Shown here: positions 62,692 through 64,000 of the stretch, in pieces
How positions within the stretch are numbered: the stretch's first letter is position 1
Layout: each line of letters starts with the position of its first letter
Source of the DNA: Burkholderiales bacterium
GTDB lineage: Bacteria; Pseudomonadota; Gammaproteobacteria; Burkholderiales; Burkholderiaceae_C
DNA: 64,000 nt
Reading direction: 5' to 3'
Assembly (NCBI GenBank): GCA_003963075.1
Contig: RXJV01000057.1
Span: 40,201-104,200, forward strand
Program-made: the position numbers and the translations under genes
The notes under the pieces: model-generated
What the model was told of the DNA's origin: nothing
Databases searched by the model: none
The model's input: only the letters and a program-made list of their open reading frames with translations

Positions 62692-63642
62692 ATGCTCAGC
62701 AACAAGCGCCTCATTTCCGTCGGCCTGATCTTCCTCGCGAGTACGGGCAGCACCTTCGGGGCGACGTTTTACGCGACGACCAACGCGACAGCGAGCCAAA
62801 AGGACCTTGGCAGTCCGCCAGACCCTCACAGCGCCTCCGGCGCAGCGCCCGTGGCGGTCGCTTCACACAACGCCTGGGCCAACGTCGTCACCAGCCCCTA
62901 TAGACCGGACACCACGATCTCGGTCGACGCCCAAAGCAGTGCCAACGCGGCGGCGGACTTCGGCCTCCTGCGGGTATCGGCCGTTCAATCGCTCAAGGCA
63001 CAAACGGCCAATCCGCAATCGTGGATCTCCAACGATGACGGCGCTTGGGCCGAAGCATCGGCGGAGGCTCGCGTCACCGACAGCTTGGTCATCCGCGCCG
63101 CAGGAATCGCCGACGGAACGCCGGGTTCACTCACGGGGGCCATCTCTGTGTCCGGCAGCACAGTTGGGACGATCACCGGCGACAACAGCGAACAGTATGG
63201 TTGGCGACTGATGGCCCAACTAGGTTGGGGCGGACTTGACCTGGTCCATTACATCAATGGCTCCGGTAGTTCGGTACCCGTGAATGGAGCAACTTACAGC
63301 GACGGCGGCCTGTACACCATCACGACGTTTTTTTACTTTGGTGTTCCGATGAACCTCAGATTGGATGCCACCGCCAGCACCAGGGGACATGCTCTGTGCT
63401 CCTTCCTTCAAGCCTGTACCAACATCCAGTCTTTCAGTGCAGACCTGAGTCACACGATCACCTGGCAAGGCATTTCCGTGACCGACGGCAATGGTCACGC
63501 CGTTCAAAACTTCACGGCATGGAACGCGACCAACGATTTCAATTACGCCAGCGCGGTGCCCGAGCCTTCAAAGGGCATGCTTCTAGGCATTGGCTTGGCC
63601 GCCTTGCTGGTTTTCGTTGACCGCAGACGCGTGACAAGGTGA
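62692..63642 (+). CDS. PEP-CTERM sorting-domain protein 2
   Basis: A 316-residue exported protein. The signal peptide (MLSNKRLISVGLIFLASTGS, cleavage near FGA) is followed by a Ser/Thr/Ala/Asn-rich ectodomain with a Cys pair (ALCSFLQACTN) and a canonical C-terminal sorting signal: AVPEPSKGMLLGIGLAALLV, then FVDRRRVTR. It shares with protein 1 the general layout and the phrase around SHTITWQGISVTD versus AHTMNWGGISGVYD, then a FNY-VPEP ending, so the two are probably distant paralogues. The start at 62692 follows the repeat; the open frame also runs up into the repeat but without a ribosome site. Confidence 0.9.
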   Translation: MLSNKRLISVGLIFLASTGSTFGATFYATTNATASQKDLGSPPDPHSASGAAPVAVASHNAWANVVTSPYRPDTTISVDAQSSANAAADFGLLRVSAVQSLKAQTANPQSWISNDDGAWAEASAEARVTDSLVIRAAGIADGTPGSLTGAISVSGSTVGTITGDNSEQYGWRLMAQLGWGGLDLVHYINGSGSSVPVNGATYSDGGLYTITTFFYFGVPMNLRLDATASTRGHALCSFLQACTNIQSFSADLSHTITWQGISVTDGNGHAVQNFTAWNATNDFNYASAVPEPSKGMLLGIGLAALLVFVDRRRVTR

Positions 63643-63858
63643 CTGTTCGGCGGTCGCCCTCGACATCGCCCCTGGTTTTGCTGGACACCCGCGAACCTGT
63701 GGGGCCTTCGACACCGAAGATGGGTAGTGGGGATCGACAGAGTCCGGCTGGTTGATCAGCCCACCGATTGCTGCGCACCAGGCCGTGAGCCTCAGCCATC
63801 TGCCAACCGGCACCAAACATTGCGGCCGGATCCAGCGTTTGCAGCGCAGCGACCAAAC

Positions 63859-63891
63859 AAAAAGCCCGACACGAATCGATCGTGTCGGGCT
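63859..63891 (-). terminator. Rho-independent terminator of tRNA-Val
   Basis: A perfect 12-bp stem, AGCCCGACACGA (63863-63874) with TCGTGTCGGGCT (63880-63891) and a 5-nt loop, is followed on the minus strand by TTTTTG. It lies 19 bp past the 3' end of the tRNA gene. The stretch 63643-63858 between it and the second PEP-CTERM gene shows nothing I recognise. Confidence 0.88.
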
Positions 63892-63909
63892 CTTGATTCC
63901 TACCGAATT

Positions 63910-63986
63910 TGGTAGGCGCGATTGGATTCGAACCAACGACCCCCACCATGTCAAGGTGGTGCTCTAACCAACTGAGCTACGCGCCT
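63910..63986 (-). tRNA. tRNA-Val (anticodon GAC)
   Basis: A complete 77-nt tRNA on the minus strand. Acceptor AGGCGCG pairs with CGCGCCT; U8-A9 follows; the D-arm is GCTCAGTTGGTTAGAGC; the anticodon stem-loop CCACC-TTGACAT-GGTGG gives anticodon GAC; the T-arm is GTTGG-TTCGAAT-CCAAT. The 3' end ACCA is encoded. It decodes GUC and GUU valine codons. Confidence 0.97.
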
Positions 63987-64000
63987 GAAGAGCTGCGCAC

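Noticed and set aside
63910..63986. tRNA-Val as an attachment site of a mobile island
   Set aside because: No integrase gene and no second copy of the tRNA 3' end were found to the left within the window.

Overview
The window reads as chromosomal DNA from a high-GC betaproteobacterium of the order Burkholderiales, most like the Roseateles/Pelomonas/Rubrivivax group. The reasons are the mltG-tmk-holB-pilZ-tatD gene order, a Bug-type solute-binding protein, DUF4936 and DUF4337 proteins, an SPFH/ribbon-helix-helix pair and PEP-CTERM proteins. Genus placement is inference. Almost all of the window is densely packed housekeeping or core-metabolic sequence with many 4-8 nt start/stop overlaps. The right end (about 60.8-63.9 kb) is looser, visibly less GC-rich, and holds repeats and a transposase relic.

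Layout. 0-3 kb: the start of a YceH-family gene, a short-chain dehydrogenase and ETF:ubiquinone oxidoreductase. 3-10.3 kb: a PaiB-like flavoprotein divergent from fdhD, then a leftward run mltG-tmk-holB-pilZ-tatD-ankyrin, with ygfZ-DUF4936 diverging from mltG. 10.4-15 kb: a leftward three-gene set (S10 carboxypeptidase lipoprotein, HSL-type esterase, thioesterase-GNAT fusion), then an iron alcohol dehydrogenase. 15-19.2 kb: a chemotaxis receptor, isocitrate lyase with a good terminator and a candidate operator-promoter, an acetyltransferase and a 49-residue basic protein. 19.2-25.2 kb: two TonB-dependent receptors flanking a MarC membrane protein. 25.3-31.5 kb: xerD, Bug protein, chalcone-isomerase-like protein and queG, divergent from tsaE-amidase, then a PhyH oxygenase.

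31.5-44.6 kb: cstA with its small YbdD partner, a Pro/Tyr-rich secreted protein, a Cache-sensor two-component system, a tricorn-like protease, DedA, then mutL, an RluF-like pseudouridine synthase and miaA. 44.6-54 kb: SPFH protein, ribbon-helix-helix protein, FtsX-type ABC transporter and a secreted AttH/CrtC-like hydrolase, with a perfect 16-bp palindrome in front; then an ABC exporter, thyA-folA and a DUF4337 protein. 54-58.7 kb: a light/photorepair cassette with a HiPIP, an iron-sulfur bacterial photolyase, a photolyase-like protein whose two domains are in reversed order, and a DCC-type thiol protein, divergent from a MerR regulator of the LitR/CarH type that lacks the usual B12 motif.

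58.7-64 kb: a NarL-type two-component system and two PEP-CTERM secreted proteins. Each PEP-CTERM gene is preceded by a copy of the same 159-bp repeat (about 92% identical, no gaps). A more divergent inverted relative lies in front of the two-component system. An internally deleted IS3-family transposase relic lies between the PEP-CTERM genes, and a tRNA-Val(GAC) with a strong terminator closes the window.

The most interesting items are the PEP-CTERM-associated repeat family, the reversed-domain photolyase in its cassette, and the SPFH-RHH-ABC-hydrolase operon with its palindromic operator candidate.
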